Shown in pieces: positions 12,316 through 20,979 of a DNA stretch of 64,000 bases (position 1 is the first letter of the stretch; each line of letters opens with the position of its first letter). Made by a program: the position numbers and the translations under genes. This DNA is from Mangrovibrevibacter kandeliae (GTDB taxonomy: Bacteria; Pseudomonadota; Alphaproteobacteria; Rhizobiales; Rhizobiaceae). The DNA lies in assembly GCF_024519155.1 (NCBI RefSeq), contig NZ_JANIFJ010000004.1:186001-250000 (forward strand). Direction: 5' to 3'. The notes under the pieces are model-generated. The model made no database searches. It was not told where the DNA came from and saw only the letters and a list, made by a program, of their open reading frames with translations.

Positions 12316-12461
12316 GGCCGGTGTCCTCGTCTTCGCGCTGGGGCAGGCTTAGCCCGCCGCGTGTGACGCGAGCAAGGCGAGGGGGGCCTGTCCCGCGATG
12401 CGCGGTCGCGTGCCGGCGGCAAGCGGTGTAGACAGGGCGCCGGAAGCAAGGGAGGCGTATC

Positions 12462-13448
12462 ATGTTTCGTTGGGGCATCCTGTCGAGCGCGAAGATCGCC
12501 CGCGAGCAGCTGATACCGGCGATCGCGGCATCGCAGAACGGCGTCGTCGCGGCCATCGCCAGCCGCGACGTGGTGCGCGCGGAGGAGGTGGCGCGGCAGT
12601 ATGCGATCCCGCTCGCGCTCGGCTCCTACGACGAGCTGCTCTCGCGCGACGACATCGACGGCATCTACATCCCGCTGCCGACCGCGCAGCACGTCGAGTG
12701 GACGCTGAAGGCGATCGAGGCCGGCAAGCACGTCCTGTGCGAGAAGCCGATCGCCTTGAACGCCGGGGACCTCGAGCCGCTGATCGCCGCGCGCGACGCG
12801 GCCGGAGTTACCGTCGCCGAGGCCTTCATGGTGCAGCACCACCCGCAATGGGCCAAGACGCGCGCGTTGATCGCGAGCGGCGCGATCGGCACGCTCCGGC
12901 ATGTCCAGGGCGCCTTCAGCTACCACAACGTCGACCCGTCCAACATGCGCAACCGGCCGGAGCTCGGCGGCGGCGCGCTGCCCGACATCGGCGTCTACCC
13001 GACCGTCGTCACCCGGCTCGTCACCGGCGCCGAGCCGCTGGAGGCCGCGGCGCGGGTGGTGCGCGATCCCGCCTTCGGCACCGACATCTATGCCGACTGC
13101 CGGCTGCGCTTCGCCGACTTCGACTGCTCCTTCTACGTCGCCACGCAGATGGCGGCGCGCCAGTCGATGGTGTTCCACGGCAGCGACGGCTTCATCGAGA
13201 TCGAGACGCCGTTCAACGTCGGGAGCTACGGCCATCCGGTGCTGCGGCTGGAGGACCAGGCGCACGGACGGGCGGAGGTCTTCCGCTTCGGCAAGACCGA
13301 CCAGTACCGGCTGCAGGTCGAAGCCTTTGTTCGCAGGGCGAGGGGCGAGGACGCGCCGATCTTCACGCTGGAGAACTCGGTGGCCAACCAGCGGGTGATC
13401 GACGCGCTCTACCGGGCCGGCAAAAGCGGCGGCTGGGAGAGCGTCTGA
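12462..13448 (+). CDS. Gfo/Idh/MocA family NAD(P)-dependent oxidoreductase
   Basis: Sugar or polyol dehydrogenase-like enzyme, 328 residues. The N-terminal Rossmann domain starts RWGILSSAKIA, the family motif EKP is at 94-96 (HVLCEKPIA), and the C-terminal domain carries the usual GGGALPDIGVYP segment. ATG at 12462 follows GGGAGG at a good distance. No sugar genes flank it, so the substrate is unknown. Xylose or glucose-fructose type dehydrogenases are the nearest functional guess. Confidence 0.88.
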   Translation: MFRWGILSSAKIAREQLIPAIAASQNGVVAAIASRDVVRAEEVARQYAIPLALGSYDELLSRDDIDGIYIPLPTAQHVEWTLKAIEAGKHVLCEKPIALNAGDLEPLIAARDAAGVTVAEAFMVQHHPQWAKTRALIASGAIGTLRHVQGAFSYHNVDPSNMRNRPELGGGALPDIGVYPTVVTRLVTGAEPLEAAARVVRDPAFGTDIYADCRLRFADFDCSFYVATQMAARQSMVFHGSDGFIEIETPFNVGSYGHPVLRLEDQAHGRAEVFRFGKTDQYRLQVEAFVRRARGEDAPIFTLENSVANQRVIDALYRAGKSGGWESV

Positions 13449-13542
13449 GCGGGGCGACCGCCACGAAAGCGACGCATCCGGGCGGCAGGACTGCGATCAC
13501 GAGCGGCGGCCGCAGCGCGAGGCAGGGATCCAGGAGATGACG

Positions 13543-14529
13543 ATGACGGTTTCGCGCGGGCTCCTGGCCGGCCTGGCTCTTCTTGCGGCGTCGCTGAGCG
13601 CACCGGCCTTCGCCCAGTCGACCCCCGCCAAGCAGCTCTTCAGCGCCGTCAAGGCGCCGTCGGCGCAGCCGACCGAGAGCATCGGCTTCTACGCGAAGGG
13701 CTGTCTCGCCGGCGCCGACGCGCTTCCGGTCGACGGTCCGACCTGGCAGGCGATGCGCCTGTCGCGCAACCGTCATTTCGGGACGCCCGCGCTGGTCGAC
13801 TTCATCGAGCGCCTGTCGCGCAAGGCCGCGGCCGAGGACGGCTGGCCGGGCCTTCTGGTCGGCGACATGTCGCAGCCCCGTGGGGGACCGCTGCCCTACG
13901 GCCACGCCTCGCATCAGGTCGGCCTCGACGCCGACATCTGGTTCCGGCCGATGCCGAACCCGCGCCTGTCGGTCGCCCAGCGCGAAACCTTCGAGTTCCG
14001 GTCGATGCTGAAGAAGGGGACCTTCGAGGTCGACGACCGGATCTGGACCGCCAGCCATCTCGGCCTTCTCAAACTTGCCGCCGAGGATCCCAAGGTGCAG
14101 CGGATCTTCGTCAATCCCGGGATCAAGAAGAAGCTGTGTCAGACGGCGGGTCGCGACCGCGCCTGGCTGAACAAGGTGCGGCCCTACTACGGGCACGACG
14201 AGCACTTCCACGTGCGCCTGTTCTGCCAGCCGGGCTCGCCGGACTGCGAGACGCAGCAGTCGACCGGAAGCGGGGACGGCTGCGATCAGCTCGACTGGTG
14301 GTTCAACGTCGCCCTGCAGCCGCCCAAGCCCGGCACCAAGCCGCCGAAGCCGAAGCCGCCGATGACGCTGGCCGATATGCCGCGCGCCTGCCGCGCCGTC
14401 CTCGCGGCGTCCGCCAAGGGCAGCGGCCGGGCCGGAGCGGAACCGGCGGCTGAAAGCGAGCCGGCCGTCGCTGCCTCCGCGGGGCCGGTGCCTCCGGTGC
14501 CCGTGCCGATGGGCCGTCCCGCACGCTGA
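13543..14529 (+). CDS. mepA: Penicillin-insensitive murein endopeptidase MepA
   Basis: Periplasmic zinc hydrolase that cuts D-Ala-meso-DAP cross-links of peptidoglycan (M74 family). A signal peptide ends PAFAQ. The zinc and catalytic motif GHASHQVGLDADIW starts at about residue 120, and the second motif DEHFHVRLFC is present. The C-terminus has a Pro/Lys-rich linker and an Ala/Pro-rich tail of about 60 residues, not conserved in the family. Two ATGs lie 6 bases apart; AGGAG touches the first (13537) but is spaced 6 bases from the second (13543), which is chosen. Confidence 0.93.
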   Translation: MTVSRGLLAGLALLAASLSAPAFAQSTPAKQLFSAVKAPSAQPTESIGFYAKGCLAGADALPVDGPTWQAMRLSRNRHFGTPALVDFIERLSRKAAAEDGWPGLLVGDMSQPRGGPLPYGHASHQVGLDADIWFRPMPNPRLSVAQRETFEFRSMLKKGTFEVDDRIWTASHLGLLKLAAEDPKVQRIFVNPGIKKKLCQTAGRDRAWLNKVRPYYGHDEHFHVRLFCQPGSPDCETQQSTGSGDGCDQLDWWFNVALQPPKPGTKPPKPKPPMTLADMPRACRAVLAASAKGSGRAGAEPAAESEPAVAASAGPVPPVPVPMGRPAR

Positions 14530-14553
14530 GGCCGCAGTGGCCGCTTGCGTTGC

Positions 14554-14573
14554 GCCTCGATACGCGTCGAGGC
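14554..14573. terminator. Possible bidirectional terminator hairpin
   Basis: GCCTCGA-TACGCG-TCGAGGC, perfect 7-bp arms, lies between the convergent mepA and methyltransferase genes. There is no T-run on either side, so confidence is low. Confidence 0.35.
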
Positions 14574-14583
14574 CGCCGTCGGC

Positions 14584-15165
14584 CTATGACCGCGGCTTCT
14601 TGAAGGCGACGCAGCGATAGTCGCGGCCTGCCCATGCGCCGCACGGGATCATCCGACGTCCAAAGGCCTGCAGGATCGCATGATGCGCGATGGCCGGCGG
14701 TTGCGCGGCGTCGTCGAACGGTCGGACGTGATGCAGCGCGACGAGCCGACCGCCGGGTGCGAGGCGCCGGTCGAGCATGTCGAGCAACCGCGCAAGGTCC
14801 CGGCGCGACAGGTAGTAGGCGATCTCGGACATGACGACGAGGTCGAACGGGCCCGGCGCGATCTCCTCCGGCAGGCGTGCCTGGCGGATTTCAACATGAG
14901 CGAGATCGGCGGTGCGCCGACGAGCGGCAGCAACGGCGGTGGGCGCTGCGTCGACAGCCAGGAGGTTCAGACATCGCGCGGCCAGCGCGCGCGTCGTCTC
15001 GCCGTTGGCGCAGGCGAGCTCGAGCCCGCGGCCGAACAACCGACTGCCGCAGGCCCGCACCAGGACCTGCCGCTTGTGCATCTCGAACCGCGACCAGCGG
15101 TAGTTCCAGGGATCTTCGTTCGCCCTGAACTTCGCCTCGAACCCGTCCGGATCGATCGGTTTCAT
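14584..15165 (-). CDS. NodS-like SAM-dependent methyltransferase
   Basis: Class I methyltransferase of 193 residues. It resembles NodS, the N-methyltransferase of Nod-factor synthesis, in several places: ANEDPW and SRFEMHKRQ near the N-terminus, the SAM motif LELACANG, FDLVVMSEIAYYL, and LAPGGRLV. NodS methylates the free amine of a de-N-acetylated chito-oligosaccharide. By analogy this enzyme may methylate an amine exposed by the PIG-L deacetylase encoded just upstream, which is inference. The ATG at 15163-15165 overlaps the upstream stop as ATGA, the preferred start over 15180. It is the last gene of a four-gene coupled cluster. Confidence 0.85.
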   Translation of the reverse strand: MKPIDPDGFEAKFRANEDPWNYRWSRFEMHKRQVLVRACGSRLFGRGLELACANGETTRALAARCLNLLAVDAAPTAVAAARRRTADLAHVEIRQARLPEEIAPGPFDLVVMSEIAYYLSRRDLARLLDMLDRRLAPGGRLVALHHVRPFDDAAQPPAIAHHAILQAFGRRMIPCGAWAGRDYRCVAFKKPRS

Positions 15166-15875
15166 CGGAGCGGCCGCCAATAGACCTCGAGCGGGCCGGT
15201 CAGGCGCGCGATGGTTCCGGCCGACAGGCGGAACCCCTCCGGGTCGTCCGCGATCAGGTCGCTCGCCTGGCTGAGATGCGCCGCCACCGCGGCGCGCTTG
15301 CGCGCCACCTGCGCATCGATGTCGAACACCACCCGCTCCGCCTCGCCCGGCAGGGGATGATCGTCCGGGTGACCGAGTTCGTCCAGCCAGACGGCATACT
15401 CCAGTCGCTCCGGATCGAGCCCGGCGGCGGAGAGGGCCTGCGTCGTCAGCAGCCAGGCATCGCGGTGATCGCAGTGCGGGTCGCGCCGCCAGGGCAGGAT
15501 GACGAGGTCGGGCTCGAAGGCGCGGACGAGCTCGGTCACTCGAGCCAGTGCCGCCGCGTGCGCCGGCGTGCCGGCCGGCGGCATCGCCGCGTCCGGCAGG
15601 CGCAGGAAGATCCGCGGGGCACGCGCGGCTCCGAGCCGCACCAGCGCCTCTTCCGCCTCCTGCTCGCGCTGCGTCGCGAGACGCGCGCGCGGCCAGGTCG
15701 GGGAGTTGCGATGCGACGCGCCGCCATCGGTGACGAAGAGGATGGAGAGCGCCCGACCGTCGGCTGCCAGAGCTGCGATCAGGCCGCCGCAGCCGAGGGA
15801 TTCATCGTCCTGGTGCGGCGCGACGACGAGGATGCGTCGATGCGGCAGCGACAGCGGATCGCGGACATCGCTCAC
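15162..15875 (-). CDS. PIG-L (LmbE) family deacetylase
   Basis: Zinc-dependent amidohydrolase, typically removing acetyl from GlcNAc-type substrates. The 237-residue protein has the metal motif HQDDE at residues 21-25 and the second ligand region RDPHCDHRDAW. The start is a GTG at 15873-15875 overlapping the upstream stop as GTGA; the longer open frame upstream is a shadow of the dehydrogenase gene. Members of the family act in mycothiol and bacillithiol synthesis, GPI anchors and antibiotic pathways. Cluster context here points to a small glycosylated metabolite or glycan. Confidence 0.9.
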   Translation of the reverse strand: MSDVRDPLSLPHRRILVVAPHQDDESLGCGGLIAALAADGRALSILFVTDGGASHRNSPTWPRARLATQREQEAEEALVRLGAARAPRIFLRLPDAAMPPAGTPAHAAALARVTELVRAFEPDLVILPWRRDPHCDHRDAWLLTTQALSAAGLDPERLEYAVWLDELGHPDDHPLPGEAERVVFDIDAQVARKRAAVAAHLSQASDLIADDPEGFRLSAGTIARLTGPLEVYWRPLR

Positions 15876-16972
15876 GGCGCACCGCCGCCTGGCAACCAGT
15901 CTCCCGCCGCGAGCGCCGCGCCGGCGCCCGCCAGCGCGCCGTCCGGATTGGGCTGGCGCAGATAGGTCCGCAGATCCCGGATCAGGCGCTCGAGTGGATG
16001 CGGGGCGATGAAGCCCGCGGCACCGACGCTGCGCTCGGCGATCTCGAGCACATCCAGAGCCGCGGCCTCGACGGCACAGCGCGTCGCGTTGGCGACGGCG
16101 ACCAGCCGATCGGCGACCGGCCCCGCTTCGGGTTCGTCCTCGGCCGCCCTCCAGGCCTCGGCGGCATGGTCCAGCCAGAGCCGGCAGGACTGGACGGCGA
16201 TCCCCATCCGGCCGAGGCGATGGCGTTGATAGGGGTCGCCGGCGCGCCCGGCGCGCCGCAGATGGGCGAGCACCGCGTCGAGCACCGCGTGGGCGCCGCC
16301 GGTCTGCACCGCCGCGAAGCGGATCGCGCCGCCGGAGAACCAGGGCTGGCCGACATAGTCGTCCGGCGCACCCAGCCGCATCGCCGGCTCGACCGGCAGG
16401 CCGCTGAAGTCGACGACGTGGCTGCCGGAGGCGCGCATGCCGAGCGGGCGCCACCAGCTGCGGTCGACCGGCAGTCCGCTCAGGGGCATCAGCAGCATCT
16501 GTCGCCCGTCATTCGTCGGCACCGTCACGATGGCATGGCTCAACCCGTCGATCCCGGTCGCAAAGCTCTTGCCGCCGACCAGCCGCCCGTCTTCCAGTCG
16601 CAGCGGGCGGTCGGGAATGTCGGTGTTCCAGATGCCGAGGCTGCCGCCCGCAGTGAGGATCGCTTCGACCGCTTCGACCTGGGAGGGCAAGCCGAAGCGA
16701 CGCACCAGCCAGAGCGCGTTGACGTGACCTTCGAAGATGCGACCGGTGCTGAGGTCGCCCCGCCCGACAGCCGACAGCACCCGCAGCAGGCGGCGCATGT
16801 CACCGAGCGGAGGGGCCTGGATCAGCCCGAGTTCACCCAGTGCCTCCATCGCCGCGTGTGGAAAGCAAGCCCCGGCGTCGTTGTCGACCGATCTGAGGGC
16901 GGCCGCGGCGGTCACCTCTGCGAGCGCATCCTCCACGAGGGCACCCGGCGAAGGCGCGGCATCACGCGGCAT
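15872..16972 (-). CDS. Acyl-CoA dehydrogenase-like flavoprotein
   Basis: The 366-residue protein has the acyl-CoA dehydrogenase fold. The N-terminal helical domain (about 1-110) is followed by a beta domain beginning with GSLGIWNTD and SFATGIDG, and then a C-terminal helical bundle with LDVLEIAERSVGAAGF. The usual active-site glutamate context is not obvious, so it could be a desaturase, an amine or nitro-compound oxidase, or a hydroxylase of the family. It overlaps the glycosyltransferase gene by 11 bases and the PIG-L gene by 4, so it belongs functionally to this cluster rather than to beta-oxidation. Confidence 0.82.
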   Translation of the reverse strand: MPRDAAPSPGALVEDALAEVTAAAALRSVDNDAGACFPHAAMEALGELGLIQAPPLGDMRRLLRVLSAVGRGDLSTGRIFEGHVNALWLVRRFGLPSQVEAVEAILTAGGSLGIWNTDIPDRPLRLEDGRLVGGKSFATGIDGLSHAIVTVPTNDGRQMLLMPLSGLPVDRSWWRPLGMRASGSHVVDFSGLPVEPAMRLGAPDDYVGQPWFSGGAIRFAAVQTGGAHAVLDAVLAHLRRAGRAGDPYQRHRLGRMGIAVQSCRLWLDHAAEAWRAAEDEPEAGPVADRLVAVANATRCAVEAAALDVLEIAERSVGAAGFIAPHPLERLIRDLRTYLRQPNPDGALAGAGAALAAGDWLPGGGAP

Positions 16973-18041
16973 CCTGTTCTCCTTCCGCTGTCGCGATCAT
17001 CGCCTCGACAGACCGCATGGCCTGCGCCACCGGCACGGTCGGCGGCGCATCGGGCGCGTCTCCGGCGAAGCGCTCGACGAGCGCGGCGCCGCTGTCGCGC
17101 TCCGCCAGTTCGCGCAGCCCGCCGGGCGACATCGACAGCAGACGCGCCGCCTCCGCAAGGGTCGGGCGGGCAGGCTCGTCCAGCCGTCGCAGGGCTCGCC
17201 GCAGTGTCAGGCGGTCGAAGATCGCCTGCGGGTCCTCGACGAGATGCGCCCGGCCTTCCGCCTCCGCGGCCACCCAGTCGCGGATGCAGGCGGCCATGCC
17301 GCCGGCGGCACGGCCCTTGAGGCGCGCCGATACGGTGACGGTGACGGCCAGGTCGTGCCGCAGCTTGAAGCCGCCGGCGCGAAGCCGGCTCACCAGCCCG
17401 AGATCCTCCCGCACCGGCAGCGCCGGCAGGCCGCCGACCGCGCGGTAGGCCGACCCGCGCACCGCGAGGCTGCCGCCGCTGTGGTCCCAGTGCCGCGGCC
17501 AGGGATCGTGCGGCAGCGGATCGATGAGGCTCGACAGCCGGTCGACGCGCTCGGCGTAGAACCACTGGTCGAGCGCCCGCCGCCGAAAATCTGGGCCGAG
17601 CAGCGCTTCTTCCGCCGGATCTCCGATCAGGCGTCCGCCGACGGCATCGGCGCCCCGCTCGAGCGCCGCGAGGTTGGCGGAAACCCAATCCGTAGGAGGG
17701 ACCGCGTCGGCGTCGGTGGTCAGGATCACCGTCCGGTCTTCCGCGCCGCCAAGCGCCAGAGCCTCCTCGACGGCAAGTCGGCGCGCCGATCCGACATGCG
17801 CCTCGGGTGCGGGAAAGGCGACGACGACGGGATGAAGCGCCAGTCCCGGCTGGCAGGCTGCCGCGTCGAGCGCAACGGCGAGCGAGGCATCGGTGCAGTT
17901 GTTGAAGACGATCACGACCGGCAGCGGCCGACCCGCCCCGGCATACCAGTCTTGCGCACCGAGAGCGGCGATCAGGCGGGGCAGGCGGGCGGCTTCATCG
18001 CGGGCCGGCACCGCCACCACCGGATCGAACGCGAACGCCAT
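16962..18041 (-). CDS. Glycosyltransferase family 2 protein
   Basis: A 359-residue GT-A fold transferase. The nucleotide-sugar binding start VVAVPARDEAARL is followed by the metal motif TTDADA at about 108-113. A later region (HWDHSGGSLAVRGSAYRAVGG...REDLGL) resembles the acceptor and catalytic part of GT2 enzymes. There are no transmembrane helices, so it is unlikely to be a processive polysaccharide synthase. The ATG at 18041 is spaced 7 bases from GAGGTGG; a GTG at 18047 is the alternative. It is the first gene of the NodS-like/PIG-L cluster. Confidence 0.87.
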   Translation of the reverse strand: MAFAFDPVVAVPARDEAARLPRLIAALGAQDWYAGAGRPLPVVIVFNNCTDASLAVALDAAACQPGLALHPVVVAFPAPEAHVGSARRLAVEEALALGGAEDRTVILTTDADAVPPTDWVSANLAALERGADAVGGRLIGDPAEEALLGPDFRRRALDQWFYAERVDRLSSLIDPLPHDPWPRHWDHSGGSLAVRGSAYRAVGGLPALPVREDLGLVSRLRAGGFKLRHDLAVTVTVSARLKGRAAGGMAACIRDWVAAEAEGRAHLVEDPQAIFDRLTLRRALRRLDEPARPTLAEAARLLSMSPGGLRELAERDSGAALVERFAGDAPDAPPTVPVAQAMRSVEAMIATAEGEQDAA

Positions 18042-18173
18042 CGACACGCCACCTCACAAACACTACAGGGCCGGAGTATAAGCAGGAGCGTTCGCGGAAG
18101 TTCCGGCCGGCGGATCGGGATCGTCCCGATCACGCAGTTGTCAGCGTCATGAGGGATGGCGCCGTGAACGGGT

Positions 18174-20099
18174 TCAGCCGGCGTCCCGCATGAAGCCGGC
18201 AAAGAAAGCGGCGAGCGCGTCGAGCTCGTCGAGCGGCAGAACGTGGGCGACGTGCTGATCCGGGCGGACCACGACCAGGCAACCGCGCTGGCGATCGATC
18301 GCCCGCATCTCGAAGACGTCGCGGCCGCTCTTCAGGTCGGCGCAGAAGATCTTCTCGTAGTCGCGCAGTCCGTACCGGCCCTTCTGTGGCAGCAGCAGCG
18401 GCGGCATCGCTTCCAGGTCGAGAGCCTGATGGCCCTCCTGGAACACCGCGCGCACATCGATCACCGAATCGATGTCGGCTGTCTTCGGCGTGTAACGCAG
18501 GATGGGCGAGTCGGAAGCGGTCGACAGAAAGCGGCAGAGGGTGGCGATCGCCTCGCTCCCGCCCTCGCGCGCCGCGGGTGCGAAGGCGAAGAGGCGCCAG
18601 CGGCCATCCGCCTTGACCGCATGGCCGAGTTCCACGGGCTTGGCATCGGCGAGCCGGATCACCGGCGCCGAGTGGAAGCGCATCCCGAGCGGGAAACCGG
18701 TGGCAAGCGCCTGCCAATCGCGTCCGCCGGTGATCAGCGAGGGCTGGTACTGCGTCGCCGTGCCGGCGGTGAAGCGGCCCTTCTGAACGAAATAGCGCTG
18801 GAACTCGGCCGGGTCGACGCCGTCGCCGCTCGTCTCGCCCGAAGACTTCGGCGGGGCGCTGAACATCTTCGCCCACTCGCGATCAAAATCGATCAGCTCC
18901 TGGGCGACCGCATGCCGCTCACCCGAATAAGTGTGCAAGAGGTGCTCGCCAGCCTGTGCGCGCAGCACCGCCGCCAGCTTCCAGCCGAGATTGAAACTGT
19001 CGCGCATCGACACGTTCATGCCCTGTCCGGCCTTCGGGCTGTGCGTGTGGCAGGCGTCGCCGGCGATGAAGACGTGCGGCATGCGCTCCGTGTCGCCCTC
19101 GGGCACGTCGTCGAACTTGTCGCAGAGCCGCTGGCCGATCTCGTAGGCCGACCACCAGGCGACCTCCTTCACCTCGAGCGTGTAGGGCTGCAGGATGCGC
19201 TGTGCGGCGGCGATCAGGTGCTCGACCGTGAGGTTCTTGCTGGCGACGCGCTCGTCCTCGGCGAGCTTGTCCATCTCGACATAGATGCGGATGAGATAGC
19301 CGCCCTCGCGCGGGATGATCAGGAGGTTGCCCTCGTTTGCCGACTGGACCGCTGCCTTCAGGCGCACGTCCGGGAAGTCGGTGACCGCCAGGACGTCCAT
19401 CACGCCCCAGGCCTGGTTCGCGGCCTCGCCGTGCAGCGCCCGGCCGATCGAGCGGCGCACCGCGCTGCGGGCACCGTCGCAGCCGACGACGTAGCGAGCG
19501 CGTACGGTCTCCACCACACCCGCATGCGCGTCGTCGGTGCGCTCCAGCCGCACCGTCACCGGATGCGAGGCGGCGGACTCGGGCCCGGCGTCGATCTCGA
19601 GGTCGAGCAGGCGGCGGGCGTAGTCCGGCTCCAGCCGGGTCGGCGCGTTGCGCATGACGTCCAGCAGGAAGTCGTGCACCCGCGCCTGGTTGAGGATGAC
19701 GTGCGGAAACTCCGACAGGCCGTCCTCGGTGTCCTGCACCCGCCCGGCGCGCACGATGCGGCCCCGCTCGGTCTCGTCCGGCTTCCAGAAGCTCGTCTCG
19801 TTGACCCAGTAAGCCTCCTTCAGGACGCGGTCGGCGAAGCCGAAGGCCTCGAACATCTCCATCGTCCGGCAGGCGATGCCATCGGCCTGCCCGAGCGACA
19901 GCGGTCCCGGCTTCTGCTCGACGATGCGCGTCGTGATGTCGGGAAAGGCGGCGAGCTGCGCGGCGAGCGTCAGGCCGGCCGGCCCGCAGCCGACGATCAG
20001 GACGTCGACCGCGTCCGGCAGCGCGTCACTGCGCGGGGCGCCCGCCGCTTCGGCGATCTCGGGACTGCCGGTTCTGAAGCCGTTGAGGTGGAACTGCAT
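18174..20099 (-). CDS. FAD-dependent aromatic monooxygenase (3-hydroxybenzoate 4-monooxygenase / phenol hydroxylase type)
   Basis: Class A flavoprotein hydroxylase of 641 residues, the length of MobA-type 3-hydroxybenzoate 4-monooxygenase and phenol 2-monooxygenases. It has the Rossmann GxGxxG (VLIVGCGPAGLTL) at about 34-46, the DG motif (YVVGCDGARSAVRR), the GD motif (GDACHTHSPKAGQGMN), and a C-terminal thioredoxin-like domain of about 170 residues. It is the last gene of an operon starting at tctC. It probably ortho-hydroxylates a phenolic acid, which would give a protocatechuate-like product. The exact substrate is inference. Confidence 0.85.
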   Translation of the reverse strand: MQFHLNGFRTGSPEIAEAAGAPRSDALPDAVDVLIVGCGPAGLTLAAQLAAFPDITTRIVEQKPGPLSLGQADGIACRTMEMFEAFGFADRVLKEAYWVNETSFWKPDETERGRIVRAGRVQDTEDGLSEFPHVILNQARVHDFLLDVMRNAPTRLEPDYARRLLDLEIDAGPESAASHPVTVRLERTDDAHAGVVETVRARYVVGCDGARSAVRRSIGRALHGEAANQAWGVMDVLAVTDFPDVRLKAAVQSANEGNLLIIPREGGYLIRIYVEMDKLAEDERVASKNLTVEHLIAAAQRILQPYTLEVKEVAWWSAYEIGQRLCDKFDDVPEGDTERMPHVFIAGDACHTHSPKAGQGMNVSMRDSFNLGWKLAAVLRAQAGEHLLHTYSGERHAVAQELIDFDREWAKMFSAPPKSSGETSGDGVDPAEFQRYFVQKGRFTAGTATQYQPSLITGGRDWQALATGFPLGMRFHSAPVIRLADAKPVELGHAVKADGRWRLFAFAPAAREGGSEAIATLCRFLSTASDSPILRYTPKTADIDSVIDVRAVFQEGHQALDLEAMPPLLLPQKGRYGLRDYEKIFCADLKSGRDVFEMRAIDRQRGCLVVVRPDQHVAHVLPLDELDALAAFFAGFMRDAG

Positions 20100-20180
20100 G
20101 ATGGGACCCGGAAGCTGTTGGAGACGATGCGAGGCTGCAGCGCCATGCCGGCGAAGCCGGAACGGCCGAATACGGTCGGA

Positions 20181-20927
20181 CTAAAGCCCGCCGTAGCCCG
20201 CGCGCGCCACCCAGTAGTCCCAGGCGCGCGCCACCGGCATCGGGCTCAGCAGCATGCCGCTGGTCTTCTCGATCTCGCCGTCGGTGAGGTAGGTGACCTC
20301 GCCCATCTGCCGCGTCGAGTGAATCAGCTCGGCATTGTCGCGCAACCCGATGGAGATCATCACCACCGCCTTCAGGTCGCTCGCCGCGCAGGTCGCGCCG
20401 TGGCCGCGCATCAGCACCGCCCGGTTCTGGCCGAGCGTGCGGGCGAGCGAATGGCCCATCGGCATCGAATCGACCAGCATGTTCGTGTCGCCGAACTCGT
20501 GCTGGCTGTCCCAGACCGGGATCGTCGCGCCGATGACGGAGGCCATGTGGAACATCGGCCGCAGCGACACGTCCGACATCGTGAAGGGCAGGATGGACCG
20601 GGCGTGGTGATGCGTCACCGCGTTGACGTCCGGTCGGTCCTTGAAGATCGCGCCGTGGATGTGGCGCTCGGCATAGGGCTTGCGGGGGTCGTCGCCGACG
20701 AGCTCGCCCTCGAGGGTGAACTCGAGGATGTCGTCGCGCGAGACGATTTCGGGGCTGCGCGAGCGCGACAGGAAGTAGCGTTCGGGGTTCAGCGGATGGC
20801 GCACGCTGACATGGCCGAAATTGTCGATGATGCCTTCGCGCGCCAGGATGCGGTTGGCCATGACGAGCGTCGTGAGCGTCGCCTCGACGACGTCCCGGTC
20901 GTGGCTTGCAGCGTTTGAAGCGGACAT
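20181..20927 (-). CDS. Class II aldolase/adducin-fold protein, probable decarboxylase or aldolase (copy 1)
   Basis: A 248-residue metal enzyme fold. Metal ligands are visible as the THHHA histidines and the later RGHGA histidine; the acidic and tyrosine parts of the site lie around HEFGDTNM. The fold covers L-fuculose-phosphate-type aldolases and decarboxylases of hydroxylated aromatic or heteroaromatic acids (HMPDdc/MlnA type). The aromatic context favours a decarboxylase. A GGGAGGA ribosome site precedes the ATG at 20927. A diverged paralogue lies at 27253. Confidence 0.8.
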   Translation of the reverse strand: MSASNAASHDRDVVEATLTTLVMANRILAREGIIDNFGHVSVRHPLNPERYFLSRSRSPEIVSRDDILEFTLEGELVGDDPRKPYAERHIHGAIFKDRPDVNAVTHHHARSILPFTMSDVSLRPMFHMASVIGATIPVWDSQHEFGDTNMLVDSMPMGHSLARTLGQNRAVLMRGHGATCAASDLKAVVMISIGLRDNAELIHSTRQMGEVTYLTDGEIEKTSGMLLSPMPVARAWDYWVARAGYGGL

Positions 20928-20979
20928 TGAGCGGATCCTCCCAGAACCGGTGTCTTAGATGGTGCCGAACGGCGCGACG

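Noticed and set aside
18243-20918. 891-codon open frame on the plus strand opposite the hydroxylase and aldolase genes
   Set aside because: Antisense shadow of two well-recognised minus-strand genes; the translation is rich in Arg, Asp, Val and His with no domain, as expected for GC-rich antisense frames.
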